From: Francisellaceae bacterium UBA6186
Lineage (GTDB): Bacteria; Pseudomonadota; Gammaproteobacteria; UBA6186; Azoamicaceae
NCBI GenBank assembly: GCA_002422785.1
Contig: DITK01000023.1
Location: 1-12,919 of the forward strand
Direction of reading: 5' to 3'
DNA: 12,919 nt
The position numbers and the translations under genes were made by a program. Positions 1 through 6,151 of the stretch are shown here, piece by piece. The notes beneath the pieces are model-generated. The model saw only the letters and a program-made list of their open reading frames with translations, was not told the origin of the DNA and ran no database searches. Position 1 is the first letter of the stretch. Each line of letters starts with the position of its first letter.

Positions 1-2
1 TT

Positions 3-596
3 GAGCGAGATAATTTTATTCTTGGTGAGGATTATGAAAATATTATGCGTAATCCGCTTATCAGTGATGAACAGAAGCAGCGTATTGCTAGAGATGCCCA
101 CGCTAGATACGAACAAGTGCAACAACATCGAGAAAACGCCAGTTCTAGTTCTGCTAGTATTATTGATGCAGTTACAGACATGTGGAGCCATGATCCCGAA
201 AGATTAGGCCTTAATGTTGGGTTATTTTTTGGATTTAGAAAACCAATTGCAGAATTTGCAACTATTAATAGTAATCCTATAAGGCCAGGATTTCCGTTTA
301 AAATAAATACAGTTAAATCCAGAATTAGAGAAGCAATGTTACCGCAGGAAGGTAGGATTAGATTTATACCTCGTGAAGATTATAATCCTAGCAATAGATT
401 ACATATAGATGCAGCGACTAATGGTTTTAAAGATAAATTTAATAATGTTTGGAAAAAAGGTCCATCACGCACACCTGGAGAAGCCTTTGAATGGGATGTA
501 CAACTTTCAGAGTCAGGGAAATTACAATTAGGGTGGTTATCCAGAGATGGAAAATATATAAATGTATCTTTAAAAGGGCGTGTTACGCATAGATGA
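3..596 (+). CDS. C-terminal part of a polymorphic toxin with a type-17 (Ntox17-like) domain, 5' end outside the window
   Basis: The frame is open to the left edge (it reads ERDNFILGED before the first Met at 45), so this is probably the end of a larger secreted toxin; the Met at 45 has no good ribosome binding site. Counting from that Met, residues 1-100 are a charged, Ser-rich linker of the pre-toxin kind. Residues about 103-182 match the polymorphic toxin type 17 domain as I know it: EGRIRFIP, NPSNRL, KKGPSR (137-142), FEWDVQL (149-154), LGWLSRDG (162-169), and the terminal NVSLKGRVTH (173-182). Such domains sit at the C terminus of RHS, CDI or other delivered toxins and are predicted to attack nucleic acid inside the target cell; I do not know the catalytic residues. 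The immunity-like gene starts 3 bases after the stop. The carrier type (CdiA, RHS or T6SS-linked) cannot be told from this fragment. Confidence 0.82.
   Translation, partial: ERDNFILGEDYENIMRNPLISDEQKQRIARDAHARYEQVQQHRENASSSSASIIDAVTDMWSHDPERLGLNVGLFFGFRKPIAEFATINSNPIRPGFPFKINTVKSRIREAMLPQEGRIRFIPREDYNPSNRLHIDAATNGFKDKFNNVWKKGPSRTPGEAFEWDVQLSESGKLQLGWLSRDGKYINVSLKGRVTHR
509..593 (+). repeat. Toxin 3'-end repeat, copy 1 (partner 1529-1613)
   Basis: These 85 bases encode the last residues of the type-17 toxin domain. They match 1529-1613 at 76 of 85 positions without gaps. The copy here is part of the intact frame; the partner is a scar. Confidence 0.9.
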
Positions 597-599
597 TAT

Positions 600-1154
600 A
601 TGGATATTAGTAAACCTAAATTTGAGGTTGGTGAAATAGTCGAAATAAACTTAGATACTTTAAAATTATTATTTTTAAAGGGGATAGAGTCTGGGGAAAT
701 TCACAAGCTCAGTCTAGACTATGTATTAGAATATCCTATGGCTAGTGTAACAAAAATAAAACAAAACAGTAATAATCAATGGTTGTATTGGCTATATTTT
801 TTAAATGCTGAAGTTGATGATATGATTTTTGCAGAAAAAGATCTCAAGCCTACTGGTCATTTTGTTAAACCGAATAAGTTTACAAGTTATGAAATTGTTC
901 GTATAGTGAATCCTTCAAAAATGCATAAAGAAAACCTTAAATATTTAAATGGATTTATAGATGGAATGACTATAAATAGAAATGGTGTATATTACTACGG
1001 TGTGTTCTTATTTAACAAGCAAGAAGGATATTGTTTTGAAGAACACGAATTAGAAAGCACTGGGCAATTTGTTAAAAAAGAAGATTATTACTCTGGTGAA
1101 AGTGTAAAAGTAATTGTTCATCCGGATGGTAGGGGTGAATTAAAAGAAGAATAA
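600..1154 (+). CDS. Imm31-like immunity protein, internally duplicated
   Basis: This 184-residue cytosolic protein has no signal peptide and starts directly after the type-17 toxin gene, the position of a cognate immunity protein. It contains two related halves. Residues about 6-90 run from 'KFEVGEIVEI' to 'DLKPTGHFVKPNKF', and residues about 90-184 run from 'KFTSYEIVRI' through 'YYYGVFLF', 'CFEEHELESTGQF' and 'DYYSGESVKVIV' to 'GRGELKEE'. Each half has the order (K)F..YEIV, an aromatic strand with GVFLF or similar, an acidic helix start, then TGxFxK. The second half resembles immunity protein 31 families as I remember them; the family name is less certain than the role. Its last 40 residues are identical to those of the gene at 1619-2083. 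The upstream 'gcatagatgatat' has no clear Shine-Dalgarno, so translational coupling to the toxin gene is likely. Confidence 0.68.
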   Translation: MDISKPKFEVGEIVEINLDTLKLLFLKGIESGEIHKLSLDYVLEYPMASVTKIKQNSNNQWLYWLYFLNAEVDDMIFAEKDLKPTGHFVKPNKFTSYEIVRIVNPSKMHKENLKYLNGFIDGMTINRNGVYYYGVFLFNKQEGYCFEEHELESTGQFVKKEDYYSGESVKVIVHPDGRGELKEE

Positions 1155-1203
1155 ATATAAAGAAGTTGTTAAAATCACCAGAAAACATAAAATTATTTGC
1201 CAT
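1032..1203 (+). repeat. Immunity 3'-end seam repeat, copy 1 (partner 1961-2131)
   Basis: The block covers the last 41 codons (with stop) of the first Imm31-like gene and about 49 bases beyond it. The coding part differs from the partner at 4 of 123 positions, all synonymous. The non-coding part is also clearly alignable, with one single-base indel. Similarity ends abruptly after 'ttatttgccat'. Beyond that point this copy runs into a different toxin tail, while the partner runs into the ORF of 2097-3197. Confidence 0.9.
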
Positions 1204-1262
1204 CTGCGTTAGGCCCCAACGGTCCGAAAAATAAATTAAAAATACCAAAAAATAATAGTTAA
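1191..1262 (+). pseudogene. Possible toxin C-terminal tail remnant (third toxin type)
   Basis: This short open stretch lies between two stops, has no start codon, and ends with GPNGPKNKLKIPKNNS then stop. Composition and ending look like the extreme C terminus of a polymorphic toxin. It begins almost exactly where the seam repeat ends (about 1203) and stops 23 bases before the 57-residue gene, repeating the layout 'toxin tail, then immunity gene'. It is unrelated in sequence to the type-17 tail. The reading is short, so it could be chance; the position is what supports it. Confidence 0.4.
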
Positions 1263-1285
1263 TCAATAATATCAGGATAAATTGT

Positions 1286-1459
1286 ATGAATAAATCTCCT
1301 TATACTGAATTAAAGAATTTAAAATGCTGGAATATTATAGAAAATGCCATGAATGATTTAGTTCAAAATAATGATTTAATCGAACAGACATCAAAAGAAT
1401 ATATTGTTGGTTATATAGTTCAATGTATATTGGAGTATTATCCAAGTCTCAATACTTAA
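1286..1459 (+). CDS. Small 57-residue protein, candidate immunity protein
   Basis: ATG at 1286 is preceded by AGGA at 1274-1277, a well-spaced ribosome binding site. The protein is soluble-looking, with no signal peptide or membrane segment. It begins MNKSPYTELKNLKCWNIIEN, continues with an acidic 'NDLVQNNDLIEQTSKEY', and ends in a hydrophobic helix around 'IVGYIVQCILEYY'. The pattern suggests a compact helical protein. I do not recognise a named family. Its position 23 bases after a toxin-tail-like stop, inside an array of toxin-tail/immunity pairs, suggests it neutralises a toxin whose gene has been lost. That is inference from context only. Confidence 0.6.
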   Translation: MNKSPYTELKNLKCWNIIENAMNDLVQNNDLIEQTSKEYIVGYIVQCILEYYPSLNT

Positions 1460-1528
1460 AAATATAGAGAAGGATCATAAATATCAAAATTTATGGATCA
1501 AATGGCTATGGTCTTTTGGGGTGTCATA

Positions 1529-1613
1529 AGAGTCAGAGAAATTACAATTAGGGTGGTTATCGAAAGATGGTAAACATATAAATGTTTCTTTAAAAGGGCG
1601 AATAACGCATAGA
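1529..1613 (+). repeat. Toxin 3'-end repeat, copy 2 (partner 509-593)
   Basis: Aligns without gaps to the end of the type-17 toxin gene (76 of 85 bases). Similarity starts sharply at 'agagtcag', preceded by unrelated sequence, which marks a recombination breakpoint. Confidence 0.9.
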
Positions 1614-1616
1614 TAA
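1530..1616 (+). pseudogene. Truncated end of a type-17 toxin gene (tail scar)
   Basis: Twenty-eight codons read ESEKLQLGWLSKDG, then INVSLKGRITHR and a stop. They match the C-terminal end of the toxin at 3-596. An in-frame stop (1527-1529) sits immediately upstream and there is no start codon, so nothing is made from it as it stands. It ends 2 bases before the second Imm31-like gene, exactly as the full toxin ends just before the first. Only the last third of the domain remains, without the KGPSR and FEWD segments, so even if translated it should be inactive. Confidence 0.85.
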
Positions 1617-1618
1617 AA

Positions 1619-2083
1619 ATGTCAAAATTTTCTATAAACGAAATAGTAAGCATATCTCCTATAGATAAAAATTTTCAACATCTTGTTGGCTGTAAAGGTA
1701 TTATTAAAAAAGTTATTAAAGATAAAAATTATTTAATATACTCTTGTTATGATGGTGATTTAATTGACTTAAAAGAATCAGAATTAATTAAGACTGGAAA
1801 ATTTTCCAAACCATCTAAATTTAATTTTTATGAAATAGTCAAATCATCTTCTGGTGTTAACAGCTTAATTTTAGCTGAAGGTTTTATTGGCGGTAAATCT
1901 CAAGATGATGATGGCGAGTGGTATTATTCAGTGTTTTTATTTAAAAAAGAAGAAGCATGTTGTTTTGAAGAACACGAATTAGAAAGCACTGGGCAATTTG
2001 TTAAAAAAGAAGATTATTACTCTGGTGAAAGTGTAAAAGTAATTGTGCATCCAGATGGCAGAGGTGAATTAAAAGAAGAATAA
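1619..2083 (+). CDS. Second Imm31-like immunity protein
   Basis: This 154-residue cytosolic protein is a paralogue of the gene at 600-1154. Its N-terminal part (residues 1-60, 'MSKFSINEIVSISPIDKNF' to 'ESELIKTGKFSKPSKF') is a shorter, diverged version of the first half of the other protein. The second half begins 'KFNFYEIVKSSSG', passes 'WYYSVFLFKKEEACCFEEHE' and ends with the same 40 residues (CFEEHELESTGQF to GRGELKEE). It follows a type-17 toxin scar by 2 bases. It may protect against a type-17 toxin variant used by other cells, with the variable N-terminal region setting specificity; this is inferred. The pattern of constant end and variable start points to recombination. Confidence 0.68.
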   Translation: MSKFSINEIVSISPIDKNFQHLVGCKGIIKKVIKDKNYLIYSCYDGDLIDLKESELIKTGKFSKPSKFNFYEIVKSSSGVNSLILAEGFIGGKSQDDDGEWYYSVFLFKKEEACCFEEHELESTGQFVKKEDYYSGESVKVIVHPDGRGELKEE

Positions 2084-2131
2084 GTATAAAGAAGATGTGA
2101 AAATCAGCAGAAAAATAAAATTATTTGCCAT
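1961..2131 (+). repeat. Immunity 3'-end seam repeat, copy 2 (partner 1032-1203)
   Basis: Covers the end of the second Imm31-like gene and the first 12 codons of the following ORF. The four coding differences from the partner are all at third positions (gtt/gtg, ccg/cca, ggt/ggc, agg/aga). Confidence 0.9.
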
Positions 2132-3197
2132 TCAGCAAGCAGAAACAAAGGGTGTGGTTATAAATGTTACAGAACACCTAGCCAATACTGCTGGTCAAAT
2201 TAATACTTTAGATCTAAATAAATCTTTAGATTCAGCTGTTGTATGTTTAAAAAATGATTTTAAGCATCAAGTAACACCGGCAGCAGTAGTGCCGTTACCA
2301 GCTATAGTAATGGTTTTGTCTTTAGTAGGATGGAATGAACAAGAACAATCTTTTGGTGGGCTTCCATTAGATCCAAATAAACCAACAATATTTATTACTC
2401 CATTAAAGTTTTTTGATTCATCTGATTGGCATCCAATAAGAATTTCTAGTAGTGTTAAAAAACATACTGTCGGAACAGGTAAAGATAAGAGTGGTAGATA
2501 TCATTATAGGGATCTTGGTACTGGAAAATTTTCTAAATCAGCTATGGATAAAGCCAAAGATAGCTTTTGTAAAGGGGAATTACCTTCCTCAAGTATTGAT
2601 AGTTCTATAAAAGGGAAATTATTTGATTATAGGGGATGTCGAGAATTACGATTTGTTAGAGTTGAAAGTGATGGGATTGAAACTGGTGGCTTGGCTCTTG
2701 TTTGCAATGATAGTTATGGTGATTATTCTGTAACTAAGGGCAACGTTAATATTCAAGGTTCACTTGGCTTTGATGGTAGAATTAATTTAGCATCAGGCCG
2801 CAGTGAATCTTCCTTTGGGGAAAACAGAGTAGATGTAGATGCAGTTAATGTTTCTGTAAAGGCAGGCTGTCAAATTGTTGCTGATAATGAACAAATAGAT
2901 ATTGGTCTTAAGGGGGAAGTAATTTTTAGAGGGCCAACAGTAACAGCAGAATCTAAATCAAGAAAAATTTGTATGAGCGATAATTGTTATACGCTAAAAG
3001 TAACTCCTTACTCCGGTATTGGGAGAGGTGGTCAAATAGGGATTGGATATCATCATAATAAAAAAACTACAAATAGCACATTAATTTTTTCAGGAGGTGC
3101 TGGCTATACCAGAATGCTTGGTGCGCATATAGCTATAGAAAAAGAGCAAAAAGATCCAGATTCATATCATAAAACTAATAAGCCATCTTCCCTATGA
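2097..3197 (+). CDS. Orphan toxin-like protein with a beta-rich C-terminal half, unknown family
   Basis: A GTG start 13 bases after the previous stop, with AAAGAAG just upstream, gives 366 residues. The first 12 codons lie inside the seam repeat, so the N terminus was probably created by recombination and the protein may be a displaced C-terminal module. Residues about 60-85 contain a hydrophobic stretch (PAAVVPLPAIVMVLSLVGW) followed by a Gly/Pro-rich link, like pre-toxin regions. Around 135-150 there is 'SGRYHYRDLGTGKF', a common boundary-type motif. From about 200 on, short alternating strands and glycines dominate (NVNIQGSLGFDGRINLASGR, GIGRGGQIGIGYHHN, SGGAGYTRMLGAHIAI). Cysteines occur at CRELR, CNDSY, GCQI and ICMSDNC. 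I do not recognise the toxic domain; pore-forming or adhesin-like roles are possible. The stop overlaps the start of the first TPR gene, which is the arrangement expected for toxin and immunity. Confidence 0.6.
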   Translation: MKISRKIKLFAIQQAETKGVVINVTEHLANTAGQINTLDLNKSLDSAVVCLKNDFKHQVTPAAVVPLPAIVMVLSLVGWNEQEQSFGGLPLDPNKPTIFITPLKFFDSSDWHPIRISSSVKKHTVGTGKDKSGRYHYRDLGTGKFSKSAMDKAKDSFCKGELPSSSIDSSIKGKLFDYRGCRELRFVRVESDGIETGGLALVCNDSYGDYSVTKGNVNIQGSLGFDGRINLASGRSESSFGENRVDVDAVNVSVKAGCQIVADNEQIDIGLKGEVIFRGPTVTAESKSRKICMSDNCYTLKVTPYSGIGRGGQIGIGYHHNKKTTNSTLIFSGGAGYTRMLGAHIAIEKEQKDPDSYHKTNKPSSL

Positions 3198-4018
3198 AAA
3201 GTATAATAGTACTATGTTTAGTTTTAACATGTAATTTGTCTTTTGCCAAAGAAAAGAAGAGTATAGAGATAGTGCATGATCCTTTTTCTGTTTTTTATCC
3301 TCATTTTGGAAATAGCATATGTAGAATAGAAGCTTTTGAAATTGCTAAAAATAAAAGTTTAAATAAAGAAAAAAAGATTAAAGCTTGGAATAAATATAAA
3401 AATTTTTGTTCTAAAGATGGAAGTTATCAGCTAATTTTGGCAGATTTATATACAACTTATAAAAATTATAAGGCGAGCAAAAAAATTTTAGAAAAAGCTA
3501 TACAAAATACAATTTATGATACTAGGCATCATAAATCACATCTACATGAAGTATACGTACAACTTGGGGAAATAAAAAGATCAATAGATTTAGCAATGAC
3601 AACAATTAAAGATTACCCAGATTTCGATGGTGGATATGAAAGTTTAGCAGTTAATTATTGCAAGATAAAGGATTGGGTTAACGCTAAAAAATATTTAGAG
3701 AAAGCAGTTTTGTTAAATAATAAAAATGCCTATACTTATAGGTTGCTTACTAGAGTTGCATATGAATTAAGAGAAGATGATAAGGTGCATTTGTATTATG
3801 AAAAAGCATTTCTCATAGATCCTTTTGTTACTTTTTCAGACAGATCAAGCTCACTATCAATGCTTGCTGTATTTATAAATGAAAAAAAATTTGAAGAAGC
3901 TGAAACTTTGATAAATAATCAATTAGAATTTGACCCAAACATTAAAGATGACCATAGATTTATAATCTTTAAAAAATATTGTGAAAACGAATTAAAAAAG
4001 CAGGATCAAAATAACTAA
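3194..4018 (+). CDS. Secreted TPR protein, copy 1 of 3 (candidate periplasmic immunity protein)
   Basis: The start overlaps the stop of the preceding toxin-like gene (ATGA), so the two are translationally coupled. Residues 1-18 form a Sec signal peptide (MKSIIVLCLVLTCNLSFA, cleaved before KEKK). The mature protein starts with a block shared by all three copies: IEIVHDPFSVFYPHFGNSIC, then a tryptophan region and 'NFCSKDGSYQLILADLY'. The two cysteines (43 and 72) are conserved in all copies and could form a disulphide. The rest is helical tetratricopeptide repeat, for example 'DFDGGYESLAVNYCKIKDW' and 'NAKKYLEKAVLLNN', continuing to about residue 250. TPR proteins are used for protein-protein binding. 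Position and export suggest a periplasmic inhibitor of the upstream toxin, but no homologue of known function is recognised. Confidence 0.8.
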   Translation: MKSIIVLCLVLTCNLSFAKEKKSIEIVHDPFSVFYPHFGNSICRIEAFEIAKNKSLNKEKKIKAWNKYKNFCSKDGSYQLILADLYTTYKNYKASKKILEKAIQNTIYDTRHHKSHLHEVYVQLGEIKRSIDLAMTTIKDYPDFDGGYESLAVNYCKIKDWVNAKKYLEKAVLLNNKNAYTYRLLTRVAYELREDDKVHLYYEKAFLIDPFVTFSDRSSSLSMLAVFINEKKFEEAETLINNQLEFDPNIKDDHRFIIFKKYCENELKKQDQNN

Positions 4019-4145
4019 TACTTAATAACTTCTTACTATTAATATATAAGTTATTGTGGTGCCTTACATGGGTGTTGAAGTTGGTGTTCAGAGTGGATCG
4101 ATTGTGGTGATGATTAACACTATAAAATACATATTGTTATTGTTA
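4002..4145 (+). repeat. TPR-unit seam repeat, copy 1 (partner 4931-5074)
   Basis: These 144 bases match 4931-5074 at 141 positions. The block spans the end of one TPR gene, the intergenic stretch and the start of the next signal peptide; the tandem period is 929 bases. It holds an inverted repeat AATAACTT (4024-4031) / AAGTTATT (4048-4055), kept in the partner by a G-U pair. From 4056 it is also open in the frame of the next gene, reading VPYMGVEVGVQSGSIVV just before the chosen Met, possibly the stump of a toxin tail. Confidence 0.9.
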
Positions 4146-4943
4146 TGTTGTTCGTATAATTTAGCTATTGCTGAAGGAAAACAGATTAAAGAAATAGTAA
4201 TTGATCCATTTGCTGATTTTTATCCTCATCTTGGAAATAGTATATGCAGAAGAAAAGCTTTTGAAATAGTTTTTGATAAAACAATAGCTAGAGACAAAAA
4301 AACCCAATTGTGGAAAAATTATGAAAATATTTGTTCAATTGATGGTAGTTATCAATTGATGTTAGCTAATTTTTATATGAGCTTTGGAAGGCATTATAAA
4401 GAAGCCAAGGAAGTTTTAGAAAAAACTATAATTAATGCAAACTATGATATCAGATACCATAAATCATTATTGCATGCAGCCTATCAAGAACTAGATGAAA
4501 AATTTAAAGCGATGAATTTGGCAAAAGAAATAATTAATGATTATCCTAATTGGTATAAAGGGTACGAAGATTTAGGATCTGATTTTTTAAATGCAAAAGA
4601 TTGGAATAGCGCTAAGCAGTATTTTGCAAAAGCACTTACAATGTACGATCAGGATCCAGTTACATATTTGCTGTTAGCTGCTGTATCGTATGAGTTAAAA
4701 GAAGATGATAAAGTCATTGATTATTATCATAAAGCATTTTTATTGGATCCTTATAGGCCATTTCTAAGTTCAAGAAGTTCTGCGGCTGTAGTGGCTGTTC
4801 ATGTGATGAGAGGTCAATTTGAAGAGGCTAAAAATATATTAGATACCCAGCAAGAATTTAACCCTGGCATAATCAAAGACGCAAGATTTATTGTGATGAA
4901 AGAGTATTATGAAAATGCATTAAAAAAAGTAGGATCAAAATAA
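4110..4943 (+). CDS. Secreted TPR protein, copy 2 of 3
   Basis: I choose ATG 4110 (277 residues) rather than the in-frame GTG at 4056 or ATG at 4068. From 4110 the protein starts with a normal signal peptide, MINTIKYILLLLCCSYNLAIA, cleaved before EGKQ, as in copy 1. The extra upstream residues would put a polar, Gly-rich stretch ahead of it. The mature part keeps 'IDPFADFYPHLGNSICR', the second cysteine and 'DGSYQLMLANFY', then TPR helices such as 'WNSAKQYFAKALTMY' and 'ELKEDDKVIDYYHKAFLLDP'. It is clearly homologous to copy 1 over the full length, while its upstream seam is nearly identical to that of copy 3. It may be an immunity variant or a duplicated accessory protein; context is the only evidence. 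Confidence 0.78.
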   Translation: MINTIKYILLLLCCSYNLAIAEGKQIKEIVIDPFADFYPHLGNSICRRKAFEIVFDKTIARDKKTQLWKNYENICSIDGSYQLMLANFYMSFGRHYKEAKEVLEKTIINANYDIRYHKSLLHAAYQELDEKFKAMNLAKEIINDYPNWYKGYEDLGSDFLNAKDWNSAKQYFAKALTMYDQDPVTYLLLAAVSYELKEDDKVIDYYHKAFLLDPYRPFLSSRSSAAVVAVHVMRGQFEEAKNILDTQQEFNPGIIKDARFIVMKEYYENALKKVGSK

Positions 4944-5074
4944 CTAATACTTAATAACTTCTTACTATTAATATATAAGTTGTTGTGGTATCTTACATGG
5001 GTGTTGAAGTTGGTGTTCAGAGTGGATCGATTGTGGTGATGATTAACACTATAAAATACATATTGTTATTGTTA
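4931..5074 (+). repeat. TPR-unit seam repeat, copy 2 (partner 4002-4145)
   Basis: Differs from the partner at three bases only, although the mature proteins that follow have diverged strongly. This indicates recent duplication or gene conversion confined to the seam. Confidence 0.9.
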
Positions 5075-5707
5075 TTGTTGATGTTATGTTGTTCGCATAA
5101 TTTAGCTATCGCTGAAGAAAAACCAATTAAAGAAATAATAATTGATCCATTTGCTAATTTTTATCCACATCTCGGAGATAGCATATGCAGAAAAAAAGCC
5201 TTTGAATTAGAAGTAAGCAATGCGCCCATAGAACAATTGATTACACTTTGGAAAAATTATGAAAAATCTTGCTCTAAAGATGGTAGTTATCAATTAATCC
5301 TTGCTGGATTATATGAGAGTAGAGCTATGTATTTAAAGTATGGATATTATGATTATAAAGCGGTGGAAGGCATTCTAGCAACAGCAATAAAAAATGCTAA
5401 TTACGATGCTCGATACCATAAACTACATCTTTGTAATGCATATGCTGGGTTAGGCAAAAAAAATAAAGCAAAACTTTTAGCAGAACAAATGATTAAAGAT
5501 TATCCAAATTGGTTTGGAGGTTATTATTCATTAGGAGGTTATTATTTTAAGTTAAAAAAATATGATCAAGCAAAACAACATTTTGAAAAAACAATTATTC
5601 TTAACGATAAACATGTTACTACATATTTAATGTTAGGTTATATTGCAAAGGTAAAAAAATATTACGAACAACAATTAAAAAAACAAACAAATACTGGGAC
5701 GTCATAA
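5039..5707 (+). CDS. Secreted TPR protein, copy 3 of 3, internally shortened
   Basis: Starting at ATG 5039 for the same reason as copy 2, it encodes 222 residues. The signal peptide is four residues longer than in copy 2 (MINTIKYILLLLLLMLCCSH), through a 12-base expansion in a 'ttattg' run. The conserved 'IDPFANFYPHLGDSICRKKA' and the second cysteine are present, and 'AKQHFEKTIILNDKHVTTYL' marks a TPR. After 'TYLMLGYIAK' it jumps to a C terminus resembling the ends of the other copies ('KKYYEQQLKKQ'). About 70 residues corresponding to the region from YELKEDDK to the final helix are therefore missing. It may be functional but lacks the last TPR region. Confidence 0.75.
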   Translation: MINTIKYILLLLLLMLCCSHNLAIAEEKPIKEIIIDPFANFYPHLGDSICRKKAFELEVSNAPIEQLITLWKNYEKSCSKDGSYQLILAGLYESRAMYLKYGYYDYKAVEGILATAIKNANYDARYHKLHLCNAYAGLGKKNKAKLLAEQMIKDYPNWFGGYYSLGGYYFKLKKYDQAKQHFEKTIILNDKHVTTYLMLGYIAKVKKYYEQQLKKQTNTGTS

Positions 5708-5859
5708 ATGGGGTTGCTTATTATTTCACAACCAAGGAGCGATGGTCTTGTTTGCAGTGCTTAAAACGTGGAATTTGGGGAAAAGAAACAGCAAAATATA
5801 TATTAATAGAGGAAATTAAAAAAGAGAATGCAAAAAGAAATAAGCCATTATTTAAATAA
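5611..5859 (+). pseudogene. Possible startless remnant, toxin-tail-like
   Basis: A frame different from the TPR gene is open for 82 codons, with no ATG, GTG or TTG. The part beyond the TPR stop reads NGVAYYFTTKERWSCLQC, then LKRGIWGKETAKYI and ends KRNKPLFK plus stop. Its end overlaps the start of the membrane protein at 5828 by 32 bases, the way a toxin and its immunity gene often overlap. Another frame here is also open for about 35 codons (starting WGCLLFHNQ), so the assignment is weak. Confidence 0.3.
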
Positions 5860-6151
5860 ATCAAGCCTCATTGTTGTGGGATCTGCTATTGTTAGCGCAA
5901 GTTTAACTATTGTGGATGGAATACAAGATCGTTCTGTTCATGTATTTGAGTATTTTGTCGGATATTTATTTGGACATTTTATTGCCAGTTTTTTGATGGT
6001 TTGTGTTTTAACTTTAATAATTACGTTTATACAATTTTTATTTTTTTGTTTTCTAAGTAAAAAAGAACGATTTTCTGATTGGTATCACATTGTTGGGTTT
6101 ATATTGTCAATATTTGTTGTAATATGTTATAAGTTATATGAAAAAATATAA
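5828..6151 (+). CDS. Small inner-membrane protein with three predicted helices
   Basis: This 107-residue protein has hydrophobic segments at about residues 14-30 (SLIVVGSAIVSASLTIV), 42-76 (a long stretch through GYLFGHFIASFLMVCVLTLI to FLFFCFL) and 86-102 (HIVGFILSIFVVICYKL). Charged loops (GIQDRSVH and SKKERFSDW) separate them. A purine-rich stretch 'taaaaaagaga' precedes the ATG. I do not recognise a family. Small multi-helix membrane proteins are typical immunity proteins against pore-forming toxins, and the gene overlaps a possible toxin tail upstream. That reading is inference. Its 3' end overlaps the Sel1 lipoprotein gene by 14 bases, so the two are co-expressed. Confidence 0.65.
   Translation: MQKEISHYLNKSSLIVVGSAIVSASLTIVDGIQDRSVHVFEYFVGYLFGHFIASFLMVCVLTLIITFIQFLFFCFLSKKERFSDWYHIVGFILSIFVVICYKLYEKI

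Noticed and set aside
1..207. Alternative plus-strand frame starting with TTG at the left edge
   Set aside because: It runs through the toxin gene in another frame and has no recognisable content, while the toxin frame is open throughout and matches a known domain.
1493..1573. Small ORF starting at ATG 1493 (MDQMAMVFWGVIRV...)
   Set aside because: It reads the toxin scar out of frame and has no ribosome binding site at proper distance.
1032..5074. Same 929-base offset between the two immunity 3' repeats and between the TPR seams
   Set aside because: The toxin scar pair in the first region has an offset of 1020, and the two repeat families are unrelated, so I take the equal spacing as coincidence.
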